Assembly: GCA_021396245.1 (NCBI GenBank)
Contig: WNYE01000057.1
Location: forward strand, 62,001 to 126,000
Length of the DNA: 64,000 bases
DNA from: Sporothrix humicola
Taxonomy: Eukaryota > Ascomycota > Sordariomycetes > Ophiostomatales > Ophiostomataceae
Direction: 5' to 3'
The notes below the pieces were generated by a model. It saw only the letters and a list, made by a program, of their open reading frames with translations. It was not told where the DNA came from and ran no database searches. Positions 33,893 to 46,378 of the stretch are shown here, piece after piece. A program made the translations under genes and the position numbers. How positions within the stretch are numbered: position 1 is the first letter of the stretch; each line of letters starts with the position of its first letter.

Positions 33893-35765
33893 TTACACGT
33901 AGAGCTTCTTCTCGTACGACTCCATGTTAACGCCGCCCTCGAGCTGGGCGCTCGCCGTCCGGATCTCGAAGCGCACCTTGCCGGAAGCCACGCTCTCGTG
34001 CAGCTCCCGCAGGCTCTTGATGCCGCTGTCCTGCATCGAGTGCTTGACGCCGGCAGCCAGGTACGGCAGGAACTTGTTGATCGAGCCGCGGTGGGCAACA
34101 GCACCCGACACGCCCTGAGCAACCAGAACACTGTCGCCCTCGGAGAAGTAGCGCGCAGTGCCGGCGTTGCTCTTCTGGCTGTCCTTGCCGCCGCCGCCAG
34201 CCTTCTTGTCCTGCATGGCGTCAATGCTGCCCATGCCGCGGTAGGCCTTGACCAGCTTGCCCTCACGGGACACAAACGACGTGCCGGGCGACTCGGTCGT
34301 ACCGGCCAGCAGACCACCCATCATGATGGTCGAGGCGCCTAGGGCCAGGCCCTTGACAATGTGGCCAACGTTCTGGATACCACCGTCGGCAATGCAAGGA
34401 ACACCGAAGCGGGCAGCAAAGGCGCAGACGTTGTAGACGGCAGTGGCCTGGGGACGACCGACAGCCATGACCTCCTGCGTAATGCAGGCGGAGCCGCTGC
34501 CCATACCGATACGCAGACCGTCGACGCCAGCGTCAATCAGGGCCGCAGCCTGCTCCCGGGTCACGACGTTTCCGCCAATGACGTCCAGGTCGGGGTAGGT
34601 GGCCTTGACGTACTTGATCATCTCGATCTGGTACATACTGTTGCCCTGGCTGCTGTCGAGGATGACAATGTCCAGGCCGGCGTCCACCAGCTTCTGCAGG
34701 CGGATCTTGTCCTCGGGGCGGGTGCCGATCGAGGCGGCGCAGATCAGCTGCTTCGAGTCGGGCAGCTTCGAGGCAAGCGGGAAGTGCAGGTTCTTGGTCA
34801 GATCGGAGCGCGAGATCATGGACACAAGGTTGCCCTCCTTGTCAACAATGGGCAGCTTGCCCTTCTTGGACGAAGAAAGGATCTTGTTGGCCTCGATCAG
34901 CTCAACACCGGCGGGGGCGGTGACGAGCTCCTTGACCATAACGTCGGACACGGGGCGGGACGGGTCATCCTCGAACTGGATGTCGCGGTTCGTGACAATA
35001 CCGAGGAGCTTGGAACCCAGGGTGCCGTTCTCTGAGAGTTGTGTTAGTGACGGTCCATGGCAGGAAGTATCAGAAACGGAGAGGGAATTTGATGAACAAA
35101 AGGTTTGTGCCAAGAGTCATAATAATCTTTGTTATCCCCATGGCGTTATGCCGTTGACGGTGGAACGAAAGTTATAATAAAAAAGTGGTAATAATCATAT
35201 CAAGGCGGGGTAGTCGGTGAAGACTGGAAATAAAATGCAGAAAAAATTCCAAGTGAAAAAAAAAAGAGAGAGAGAGAGGTTGCTTACCAGTCACGGGGAA
35301 ACCACCGAAACCCCACTTCTCCTTGAGAGCTCTGGCCTCGCCAACAGTCGTGTCGACCTTGATGACGACAGGGTCGAGAATGAAGCCGTTCTCGTAACGC
35401 TTGACCTTGCGGACCATGTCGGCCTGTGCGTCGGGCGAGCAATTGTGGTGGATGACACCCAGACCGCCCTGCAGAGCCATGTGGATGGCCATCTCGTGCT
35501 CCGTCACCGTGTCCATGGGAGACGAGACAAAGGGCGTCTTGAGCGTGATCCGCTTGGTAATGGGCGAGTCGAGGCCCACCTCCGAGGCAGGGAAGCCAAT
35601 GTAGCCGGGCAGAACGAGGAAGTCGTTGTACGTCAGGCCGCCGTGAACGCGGGCGTTCATCAGGTCCTTGATGCTGAGGCCATCGCGCTCCTCGTACTCA
35701 TCGAGAGTCGCCAGGGCCTTGGAGGCGCTCAGGAAGGAGCTGATACCGTTGACTGCTTCAGGCAT
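33893..35765 (-). CDS. Inosine-5'-monophosphate dehydrogenase
   Basis: Two exons: 35765-35288 and 35031-33893, 538 residues, typical for the family; the intron is 256 nt. The enzyme oxidises IMP to XMP with NAD+, the committed step of GTP synthesis. The barrel begins with TYNDFLVLPG; a CBS pair at about 120-240 (IVTNRDIQF, PIVDKEGNLVSMISR) interrupts it. The catalytic loop reads GMGSGSACITQE with the nucleophile C342. The NAD site (DSSQG), the IMP phosphate loop (GGLLAGTTESPG) and the flap Arg-Tyr pair R453-Y454 are all present. The C-terminus is the expected NMESYEKKLYV. The gene is divergent from IQGAP and should be constitutive. Nothing in the sequence suggests a second, mycophenolic-acid-resistant copy. 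Confidence 0.97.
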
Positions 35766-37340
35766 GTTTGCGGTGTGTGAAAGAGACTGAGGATGTTAGC
35801 AGGAGAAGCGAACGAAGTGGGAGAGTACTCCTGGAGATGTGATGGAGGGGTCGTTCTTTTGCCGACCGAAAAAAAAAGACGAAAGGGAGAGACGATCGAC
35901 AGGCCACTTTGGAGGGGAATCTCGCGTTTTCTTGCTAGAAAAAAAGAATGCGTACCTTTCAAAAAAGAAATCTGATCAAAAGAAACAGAGTATTGAGTTC
36001 GAAGACGTCTACAAATTGGACTTTCGACCAGTGGCAGTTTCACGTACCGTTCGTAGTTCTCTTCTCCCCATTAGAAGAAAGAAGGAAAAAAGGAAAGTTC
36101 GCTTGCTTTCGTCGCAGGCAAATTTTTTTCCTTTATCGCCGTGGCAGAAAAAAAATTAAAGCGGGGCGGACGCGTTGTTAAGGCTTAGTCAATATGACAA
36201 TTTAAAAGGGCGGTGGCAGGTGCCAAAGTGGCAGCGGCGAGCCAATTTGCCTTCACGCGACTTGGGCTCATAACGGCGTGCGTTTTGCTTGTCGTTTTTC
36301 AACGAGGCGGAAAACATTGTTTATGCCGCCAAAGACCGACCGATCATCGGCCTGTCGAGGCACAGCTTCCAATTGAGCACGGGAAATTGAGACTCGATGA
36401 TCTCGAGGTGGGATGATTGCACGTGACACAGTCAGATTGATTGTTTACAGTTCCTTCCAGTGGGATCTTATCGCAAATTGGGTGCCACGCCGATGGGGCT
36501 GTCTAGCGCCCCGGTAAGTGCGACCAGGTTTCATGTAATTAACCAGCCCGTCTCGAAACAGCAGGTGGACCGTGCGCAAAGTGCACTCAATGTGCCGTGG
36601 CCAGGGACCCCTTGTGACGTAGAGTACGCTAACACAAAAGTCCGCCCAAAGGCGGCAGGCGCAATGTAAACAAACAAGACGACCCGATCTCCAGGGCGAC
36701 AGGCCACCCAGATCGAGAAAGAGCGCTCCCCGCCCACACCTTCCGCACGCAAAGGCCATCGTAATAGCGCGGCCCAGCTATTGACCAGAGGCTCCTTCTT
36801 CCTTCTTGTTGCTTTGCGCTCTTGCTGTTTCTGGCCGTGCTCCATTCTGGCCCATTCTGTCCGAGTTTTCCCTCCCAACTCTAGACCTTGCCTAATACTC
36901 CCATATTCCAACACTCCACTGCCCTCTTTGTCGTTGGCATGCAAAGTTTCATTTCTCGTCATCTTTTTCGATACTCTTTTCTCTTCACCCTACGAGAACG
37001 TGCTGGTCTTCTCTTTGTTGCCAGTGTGTCCCTCTTCATCAATCCGACGCCAGAAAGCAAGCGCGACGCAGGTGCTGTTTCGCTGTGATCTCGCGATCTT
37101 TTGTTTTTGCTTCATTTCTCGATTTGTTTTCTTTTCCTATCGTCCCTCCGCCAAGATACCATTTTCTCGTCCGATAAACACAACCCAATCTCAGCATCGC
37201 CAACACACCTACGCACCATCGCATCACCGCGCTCTTCCTCACCCAAAGGCTCATGGAAGCCGACGGAGCTGCCAGCAGTTTTTAAAGCTGTCATTGACAA
37301 CCCGCCGGACTTCCCAACCCTCACATCCGACGCCACAAAC
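35766..37340. promoter_or_regulatory. Divergent promoter, IMPDH / IQGAP
   Basis: The stretch is 1.58 kb between outward-facing starts. The IQGAP leader is CT-rich from about 36780. Its frame stays open upstream of ATG 37341 to 37101 without another ATG that looks like a better start. No gene seen. Confidence 0.5.
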
Positions 37341-40300
37341 ATGCACCGGCCACATCCGCTCCGACAGTCACAGACGTTTGACTACTCAGTCAATCGCCAA
37401 CCATCAACAGCTTCATCGTCTGCCTCGTCCGGCTACTCCAACGCTTCTTCCGCCTATTCCAACGTCTCGGACCAGAGCTCCGCTGCCAGTAGCATGTCAT
37501 CATACTCTGGTGCGTACTCGTCGCTGGGCCACAAGCGCGGCAAGAGCGAGGCCGCCCGACTCACCACATCCTTCTCCAACCTCCAGGTCTCGTCGCCGCC
37601 CAACGCCAACGGAGAGAACATCTACGGAAATGCACGGCGATCACTACGCCCACTGCCTCAGGCACCAGCAGCTTCGGGCCCTGCGCCGCCAACATCACCA
37701 GTAAAGAGCCTTGCCCGCCATGACCGCGGCCAGAGCGTCGATATTGGTGCCCTTTCAAGTACCAGCCACAACAGCTATGGCAACCACAACAACAATGCCG
37801 AAAACGACCGCTTCGGCAGCAACAAGCCACAGGCACCGCTCTCCGCCATTCGCCCCAACTCAATGCTTCTCACTCGCTCCGACTCCATCAACAGAGGCGG
37901 CAGTGTTGCTGTGGCCCATGCGAACGCACCTCCGACTCTTATGCACGCACACACAGCACCAATTGCGGCGCCCGACTTCCAGACTCTCGGCAAGTCATCC
38001 ACAAATCAGCTGCGCACCCTGTCAAAACTGGCGCAATCTGGTTCTGCAGACGACTTTGCCCTTGCCGCAACATCACAAGAAGTCGTCGGTCTCCGCGGTC
38101 GGCGAAGACTCCAAAATGCTGCGCCTGCCAAGTCTGGTGGTCGTGGTGGCGGCGACTGGAACTGGATGGAGAAGCAGAGGCAGTTCCTCCAGGCCTACGA
38201 GTATCTCTGTCATATTGGTGAAGCCAAGGAGTGGATCGAGGATGTCATCCACCGCACCATCCCACCTATTGTCGAGCTCGAAGAAGCATTACGCGACGGT
38301 GTCACGCTCGCTGAAGTCGTGGCTGCTCTCAACCCAGACCGACCATTTCGCATCATCCGCCACCAGAAGCTCCAATACCTCTACTCCGACAACATTGCCA
38401 ACTTCTTCCGCTACCTCGACGAAGTCGAGCTCCCCGACCTGTTTCGCTTCGAGATGATCGACCTGTACGAGAAGAAGAACATTCCCAAGGTCATCTACTG
38501 CATCCATGCTCTGAGTTGGCTGCTCTTCCGCAAGGGTATAGTCGACTTCCGCATCGGCAACCTGATCGGCCAGCTCGAGTTCGAGCATCATGAACTGGAG
38601 GCAGTGCAGAAGGGCCTCGATAAGTTGGGTGCCAACATGCCGAGCTTCGGTAACATCGGAGCCGACTTTGATGTTGAGCCCGAGCCGGTGGAGACTGAGG
38701 AGGAGCGCATCGACCGCGAACTGGGCGAGAACGAGGCGTCCATTGTCGACCTGCAAGCACAAGCCCGCGGCGCTCTTGTGCGGATGCGGCTGGGCCAGAC
38801 AATGCAGCAGCTGTGGGACGACGAGAACTGGCTGATTGACCTGCAGGCCCGCATCCGCGGTGACTTTGCCCGGCAGGTCATCGACTACCGCATGCAGATG
38901 CGACGCTTCGCCGTCAACCTGCAGAGTGCTGCACGAGGCTTCCTTGTCCGCCAGCGGCAGCATCAGAAGGAGTACTACTTGGAGAGCATGGAGGGGGATA
39001 TTCTTGAGCTGCAGAGTATCATCCGGGCCAACAAGGTCCGCAACCAGGTACGAGACATTCGTTCTCAGTTGGAGCATGCTTCAGGGCCCGTGCGACACAT
39101 TCAGGCTGTTTTCAGGGGTTACCTGGCGCGCAGAGAGATGCTTTCTCAGAAGCAAGATGCAAAGCATGCGGCCGGCTCGGCCACGGTTTTGCAGGCTGCC
39201 GTTCGCGGTATGCTGCTGAGAAGGCGCCTGGAGGACGAGCAGGCCGCTCTCTTCGCCGAGAGCGACGCCATCGCCGACCTCCAGGCCGCCGCAAGGGCTA
39301 TGCTAACGAGACACCAGGTCCACCTGCAGAAAGAGGCGCTTGCCCAATTCGCGCCCCAGTGGGAGAAGTTGCAGGCCGTGTCAAGGGGCAACGCTGCCCG
39401 GCAGTCCGTGTCTGCCCTCAAGGCTGAGCTGCGCCAGCACTTGCCTCAGATCGAGTCGCTCCAGGCCTGTGTTCGCGCCGCCGCTGTTAGACGCAACGTT
39501 GTCGATACGCTGGAGCGCCTGGACGAGTGCGAGTCTGAGATTATCGAGGTGCAGTCCCGTGTCCGTGGTATGCTCGAGCGCCTCCGGGTTGCTGGTGATC
39601 TTAATGCACTTTCTGCCCAAGAACCTCAGGTCACACGCCTGCAAGCACATGCGCGTGCCTTTATCTTCCGCCAGAAGCACTTTGCTTTCCTGGAGGACCT
39701 GCGCTCTAACGAGCCCGAGATTGTCCAGCTTCAGGCCCTTTCCCGCGCCATGCTCCTGCGCAGCGAGATTGGCGAGCTCCTCAACCAACTTGACGAGGAA
39801 GAAGAGTCAATTATTGCCCTGCAAGCTGCTGCCAAGGCTTTCATCGTCCGTCGCCGGTTCGCCGAGAAGAAGCGCTTCTTCAACGAGAATATGCAGCGCG
39901 TTGTCAAGATTCAGAGCTTCGTCCGCGCCAAGATGCAGGGCGAGGCATACAAGAGCCTCACCACCGGCAAGAACCCCCCCGTCAATGCTGTGAAGAACTT
40001 TGTGCACCTACTCAACGACAGCGATTTCGATTTCAACGAGGAGGTCGAGTTTGAGCGGATGCGCAAGACGGTTGTGCAGCAGGTCCGCCAAAACGAGACC
40101 ATGGAGCAGTACATCGACCAGCTCGACATCAAGATTGCGCTCCTCGTCAAGAACAAGATCACCCTGGACGAAGTCGTGCGCCACCAGAGCAACTTTGGCG
40201 GCCACGCCGGCAATATCCTCGCTAGCACGCCTATGACATCCGGCAACCAGTTCGACCTCAAGGCCCTCAACAAGGGCTCCCGCAGAAAGCTCGAGTCATA

Positions 40301-42419
40301 CCAACAGCTCTTCTTCAACCTTCAGACTCAGCCGCAATACTTGGCCCGCCTCTTCCGCCAGGTTCGCATGCAGGGCATGTCGGAGAAGGAGTGGCGGCGC
40401 ATTGAGCTTCTGATCATGAGCCTGTTTGGCTATGCGCAGAAGCGGAGAGAGGAGTACTACCTGCTTAAGCTGATCACCCGCTCGATCAGCGAGGAGATTG
40501 ATGGGTCGTCTTCTATCCAGGAGTACGTCCGCGGCAACTACTTCTGGCAGAAGTTGCTCGGCAACTACACACGCTCGCCTCGTGACCGGAAATACCTGCG
40601 TGATCTCCTGGGTCCTATGATCCGCGACAACATTATCGAAGACCCCGCCCTCGACCTGGAGAGTGACCCGCTGCAGATTTACCGCTCAGCCATCAACAAC
40701 GAAGAGCTCCGGACGGGCCAGCCCAGCCACCGGCCACGCGACGTCCCCCGTGAACACGCCATTAAGGACCCCGAAACGCAGGAGCTGTTTATTGACCATC
40801 TCCGCGACCTGCGCGAAATCTCCGACCAGTTCCTCATGTCGCTTGAGGACCTCCTGCCCCGCCTGCCGTATGGTATTCGCTTCATCTGCCGGCAGATGTT
40901 CGAGTCACTGTGCCAGCACTTCCAGCGCGACCCGCCTCAGTACCTTCTCCAGCTCGTCGGCAACTGGCTCTGGCGCTTCTACCTGCAGCCGGCCGTCACA
41001 TCACCTGAAAACGTCGGCGTCATCGACAAGAACCTCAGCCCGCTCCAGAAGCGCAACCTGGGCGAAGTGTCCAAGGTCCTGGGTCAGATTGCCAGTGGCC
41101 GTCCCTTTGGTGGCGACAACATCCACCTGCTGCCCCTCAACGCCTTTATTGCCGACTCGGTGGCCCGCCTGGGCCGCATCATGGAGGCTCTGGTGTCAGT
41201 TCCCGATGCCGAGAGCACATTCGACATTGACGAGTTCAACGACCTGTACGCCAAGAACAAGCCGACGCTTTACATCAAGATGACCGACATTTTCGCCATT
41301 CACCAGCTCGTCGTGACGGAGCTGCCGGCCATGTGCCCGAACCGCGACGATATGCTCCGCGAGATTGTCCAGGAGCTCGGCAGTGCTAAGAACAACGAGA
41401 GCGAGATGACGGCAGCCGGCTCGTCAGACATCCAGATGTACCTGACGCCCAAGCTGCACGATGTGGATGACCCCGAGGCGGAGGTCAAGGCCCTGTTCAT
41501 GGAGACGAAGCGGTGCATTCTGTATATTATCCGTGTGCAGACTGGCGTGAACCTCCTGGACGTGCTTGTGAAGCCAATTCACCCACAGGACGAGCAGAAG
41601 TGGCAGTCGCTGCTGCGGGACGACTTTGCCGTCGGCAGCAACACGCGTGGCGCGTACTCGGACGCCAACATGGTCGACGTCACCCGCATGTCGTACTATG
41701 ACCTCAAGCGCACGGCGCTGGAGAACGTGCTGCGCCTAGAACAGCTCGGCCGTATCTCCAAGCACAACCACTACCAGGATGTGCTCAACGCGATTGCTCT
41801 AGATATCCGCACCAAGAGCCGTCGTCGCGTACAGCGGCAACGTGAGCTGGAGGGTGTCCGTCTCACTCTCGGCAATCTGCACGAAAAGGCCAAGTACCTT
41901 GAGCAGAAGCGCAAGAGCTACGACGACTACATTGAGTCAGCAATGGCAACACTGCAGAAGAATAAGGGGTAAGTCAACACTTGAAAAATTACAGTTCACA
42001 CTTTGATACATGTATGCTAACAGAACAGCAAAAAACGATTCCTCATGCCATTCACCAAGCAGTACAACCATCAGCGCGAGCTAGAGCGCAGTGGTCGTGT
42101 CCCCAAGTTCGGCTCGTACAAGTACAGTGTGCGGGCGCTGGCTGAGAAGGGTGCCGTCGTGTCGTGGACGGGTGTTATGGACCGCGACTACGACAAGATC
42201 AACCTGACAATTTCCTGCGACGAGGTTGGTGTCTTCTCCATCGAGGGCTCCCGGGGTCATATCCAGATCCCCGGCGCCAGTGCTCTCGTGTCGATTGAAG
42301 ACCTGTTGCAGGCACAGTTCGAGGCCCACCAGTTCATGAACGTCTTTGAAGGAAACCTACGGCTGAACGTCAACCTCCTGCTGCATCTCCTGTACAAGAA
42401 ATTTTATCGAACAGAATAA
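37341..42419 (+). CDS. IQGAP-type Ras-GAP-related scaffold protein
   Basis: Two exons: 37341-41968 and 42029-42419, 1672 residues. The start MHRPHPLRQ is the first good ATG. After a Ser/Asn-rich N-terminal region comes a calponin-homology domain at about 270-400 (actin binding). I count about 14 IQ-type repeats at 465-875, each of form LQxxxRGxxxR, which bind calmodulin or myosin light chain. The GAP-related domain is at about 1010-1300 (LLIMSLFGYAQKRREEYYLLKL, and FICRQMF), and the RasGAP C-terminal domain at about 1450-1672 (LMPFTKQYNHQRELERSGRVPKFGSYKY). In fungi IQGAPs (Iqg1, Rng2, SepG) build the actomyosin ring and septum. The second exon carries the end of the RGCt domain and cannot be omitted. 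Confidence 0.95.
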
Positions 42420-43422
42420 GCAAAGTACTGGACGGTGAGGTAGGGAGAAAGGGTAATAGCAAATGACGAAAACGACAACAATAGCCGGCAGGGCCCGATA
42501 AACTGGGCAGCCTCAGCCAACGATGTACGACCACCGACAACGACTGACGAGGGGATAAACGGAAGATACCAAAACAAGAAAAAGAGGAGGTTTGACAGCT
42601 GGGAAGGGGCAGCCCACAGCGAGAGGTGAAAGAAGGAGGGATACACAATGCACAAGCAACACGCATTTTCACGACGTTAGGGAGTATTGCGGGAACATTT
42701 TTGTGCGTGCGCATTCTGGACATTTCTTGCTTTTTTTATATTCTTGTTTGCGTTTTGTGTTTTGTGACTGCTTTTTATTACCGTTTATTTTGGAAGTATA
42801 GGCGTGTTCTGTTGATTTTTTTTCTTTTTAAGGAGGACAATAGGGGATACAGGTGGACAACAAGAGAAGGCAAAGAGCTAGGCGAATTGTTGGTTGTGAT
42901 TTTATTTGTTTGAGGGGGAAGAGACACGAGAGGAGCGAGGGCCTTTAACAACTCTTCTTTTTTATTCTTCTGTATCTTTTGTTCTTTACCACACTCTTTT
43001 CTTTCTATCTTCGCTTCGTTGAGTCTCTTCTAGACTCGGCCCTCTTCGCTCTCTATAAAACAAAAAAAATAAAACGACAAAAGTAAACACCTGAAATGAT
43101 CTCTCCCAAACTAAGTGACATGTAATTAATATAGAGTCACGGCAGAACTGCTGTAGCTGCAGACTGTCTTTGTGTATTGTGAATTACAGTGAAGTATACG
43201 CAGATATATGCAGTACAATTTAAAGAAAGTCTGACATTGGTTAAATGTTTACTCGTGACACACTTTGCAGAACAAGATATTTTTTCTCCTTGCGCCTCTT
43301 GAATTCTCCTATCCTCCTACGACCCAATTCCCCAGTTCTCGATCCTCACGTAGGACAATGTAAACAGCCGCCATCTGAAACGGCCTCTTACACTCGTACA
43401 CTTTCTGAAGATGTCGCCGTCT
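42420..43422. other. Intergenic, convergent 3' ends
   Basis: A 1.0-kb AT-rich region between IQGAP and the extradiol dioxygenase. It marks the border between the housekeeping part and the small-molecule enzyme part of the window. No gene seen. Confidence 0.55.
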
Positions 43423-44720
43423 CTACAGCAAGAATGTTGGAGGCAGGTCAGGTCCTGTCATTGTTAGCAATCTCTTTCGTTATAACATCACTTCACAATC
43501 TGTGTGCTTTCGTCCCCGTATCATGTCAACTTACCCCAAACGTGAAGCCCGTCTGGCGATGCTTGCGATCGGTTCGTCTTGCAATTCTTGTTCACCAGGT
43601 CGCCGTCCACGTAGTGCTCCAGGATAAACTTGGACGTGTCGAACCAGTAGTCAAAGATCTGGCTGCCCATCACATGCCGGCCCACGCCCCAGCAGTTCTC
43701 GTAGCCTTTGCTGCGCAGCCAGTCGTGGCCCAGAACTTGTGTGTCGAAATCGTACGTCTCATAGGACGAGTGGTGGACGTGGCAGACGGGGCCCTCGAAG
43801 AAGAAGAAGCAGTGGTGGTCGACAAACTCTTCGCCGCGGTCGAGGTGTAGGAATGTCGTAATGTCGCGGTCCTCGGCGTCGTGGACGATGTCGCTGGGGA
43901 CGAAATTGAAGCGCGATGTGTAAAAGGCGAAAGCAGAGGCGAAGTCGGTGACGCACATGCCAAAGTGGCCGAGTTTGTGGACAGGGGCGGGCCCTATGGT
44001 TGTGTTAGGAAGGAGCGAAATGGAGGAAACTCATTTTGAAATGGGAAGGAACAAAAATGAAGTGGAGGAAAGACCAATAAAGGAAAAGAAAGAGTAACTG
44101 ATCAATTTGACAGTCAAGGAAGGATCGCACTTACCTTTTTCGAATCTCTGGAACTTGTTGACCGCCCGGTTTTTGTCAACGGGCTGAAAAGGGGTAAACA
44201 GACGTTAGCAAAACAAACAGCTCTTTCAGCTTGCAAGCACCATCACCAACTCCACCACCAACGCATCGATACGCACAAAGTTGAAAGGCCGGTCGCAGGA
44301 TGGCACGCCGCCTAGTGTGGCCACGGGCGTCTGCCCATAAACCAAGTGGAAAGAAAATCCGTCGACCGGGTCTGGGAACGTCACTCGAAATCCACCGCCC
44401 GGCTCATCCGTCATCTCGTGCACCGGCGTTGCGCCAGGAATCGTGGCAGCTGCATGATCAAGGTCGTCGCGCGACTCAACGACAAACGCGGCACCGCCAA
44501 ACTTGTCCTCCGGGCCCGTTGACAGGCAGTACACAAAGGGCTCGGTGCCGGTACCGCGGTAGTAAGTTCTGCCCTTTTCTGACGACGTGTGATCCTTGAT
44601 CTCTGAGAAGCCAAAGTCGGCAAGGAAGCGGGCGGCGCTGGCAGTGTCTTTGTGGGTGTAATAGACGTGGGCAATGCGCACGAGCGAGATTTTGCGGGGG
44701 GCTGCAGCGTTGGATGTCAT
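43423..44720 (-). CDS. Extradiol ring-cleavage dioxygenase of the VOC (glyoxalase/BphC) superfamily
   Basis: Four exons: 44720-44277, 44183-44135, 43993-43535, 43454-43423, 327 residues; the last exon is only 32 nt. Two tandem VOC modules are visible: residues about 14-135 (RIAHVYYTHKDTASAARFL) and 170-295. The second holds a complete candidate Fe(II) triad: H174 in HKLGHFGMC, H239 in VHHSSYE and E290 in FILEHYVDGD, placed as in bacterial 2,3-dihydroxybiphenyl and catechol 2,3-dioxygenases. Such enzymes open catechol rings next to the two hydroxyls (meta-cleavage), which is uncommon in fungi, where intradiol enzymes dominate. The gene faces away from an FAD aromatic hydroxylase, whose product could be its substrate. 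The substrate itself cannot be read from sequence. A glyoxalase-like role is a less likely alternative. Confidence 0.82.
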
Positions 44721-46378
44721 TGTGATGGTAAGTTCTCTTTCTCTTTCGTTTTCGTTTGTTGTTTTACTGCGTTCCCTTCTCTCGTCGTGATCAATCAAGT
44801 CCACGCGGCTGATATATTGAAATGCCCACAGTTGAACATTACCATCTGGATCGATGCACTTTCATGAAAGTGGAAATACGGATATGCAAGATGGCGCGGA
44901 GATGTATGAATGATTGAGGGCCTTTCCCAGCTGACGAAATCGTGCCATCCCACGCCGTCGACACCCAGCAGTCCAGTCGATATCAAATCTACAAAGTCCG
45001 CTGTGGACAAATATCGTTGATCTTTCCTTGCTGCGGAGATACGGCACCAAAGCGTGCCATGGGCAGTGATGCACATTGCATGAGATGAGGTTAGACGGGT
45101 AAACTGGAGAGATGGTCCGAAATTGGGCCTTGAAGGCGGAGAATACTTGGGGTTGTGAGCTAACACTAACAAAAACACCAGCCATCAAAGAAGGGGGCCA
45201 AAGAAAACAAAACCACAAACAAGCGCCATACGACCCAGAACAACGACAAACAATCCAATTGTCTCCAAAACACTGTCGCCACTCGGTAAGTCCCTTCTTT
45301 TATTTTTGTGCTAACTTGTCCCTTCTATTGTTCGCTTTTGTCTATTTTCTGGGGTAGCTGGGTGAGAATGTGGAGGGATGGGGGCACGGGATGGCGCCGG
45401 ACGATCTTCGGACTGTTTTCTTTCTCCCTATCCAATTCGTGTTATTCGCCCTCCACCACCACTAACACAAACCATCCCGCACCACACACCACCCCGTAAC
45501 TCCACTCAGGGCTCCACGGCGGGCCATCGCAGCAGCCTCTTGTGTGTTGTTGCGTGTTTGGCGGCCTTGTGTCGTTTGTTTTCTCTTGTTTTATTCGATT
45601 TGTGGATGTTTGAGGGTCCTTTTGATGTCGTTCTGTTACACTCATTTGCGGCTCCATACAGCAATTTGTCCAGGGGGTGTGGTGTAAGTCGACGCCATTT
45701 TTTTATTTTCCCTTTTTTGGTTGATATTTTTTTATTTGATTTACTGCTCTTTCGAGTTTGAGTCCACACAGAGTACTCCTTTGGTCCTTGTTTGCTCAGT
45801 TCACCGACCGTTGTTTATCCGTGTGGTGTTTCTTTTCCCGCGGCATCATTTCCACTCGTTCCTCTACCTTCTGTCAATTCTCGCAGTTCCCTGGTCCCTC
45901 CCTCCCTCGCCTCCTTAAAGAGGAACCACGGTTCGACTGCCGGCCGTGGCCATGCCGGTTGCAGTTGCACTTGCTGATACAGAAGTACTTGCACCCACAA
46001 AGCACACACAAGCGGACACGGACATACACACAGACTCAGAAAAGCAAACATACACACTGAACATCTGAACTGCCCGGACCAATGAGTGCGAAGCTGTTTG
46101 GTGTAGTTTAGCATCTTGGATCTTGTCGTCCGTTTATTTTTCTATTTTTTATCCCGCCCTCTGCATTTGCAACTTCTTTCTCATCTTTTTATCATCGCCA
46201 CTCCTCAACTCCTCCACTCCTCCATAACTTACATAACGCTTTGTCAGTCTCGACAGTGGACAACAAAGCACGAGGCTGTCAACGGAGAAGAAGCACAGAG
46301 TTGGACGGCATATTCAATAGGGCACAAAATAACGGAAGAAGAAAACGGATATATACGCATTCTCCTGATCACCACGAG
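44721..46378. promoter_or_regulatory. Divergent promoter, ring-cleavage dioxygenase / FAD hydroxylase
   Basis: The stretch is 1.66 kb between two outward-facing enzyme genes that could act in sequence. A CGG-N11-CCG site is at 45941-45957. A well-formed intron signature (GTAAGT at 45286, GCTAAC, TAG at 45357) suggests a spliced 5' leader or a non-coding transcript. No convincing coding frame. Confidence 0.45.
45941..45957. promoter_or_regulatory. CGG-N11-CCG, possible Zn2Cys6 site
   Basis: CGG at 45941 and CCG at 45955 with an 11-bp spacer, the spacing bound by Gal4. One such site is expected by chance every few kilobases, so this is a suggestion only. Confidence 0.2.

Noticed and set aside
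34475..34515. IMPDH catalytic loop GSGSACIT (Ala in place of the common Ile) as a drug-resistance sign
   Set aside because: From memory this form is normal in filamentous ascomycete IMPDH, the nucleophilic Cys is intact, and no duplicate gene or linked metabolite cluster is near.
38289..39077. 262-codon minus-strand frame inside IQGAP
   Set aside because: Antisense shadow of the calponin-homology and IQ region.
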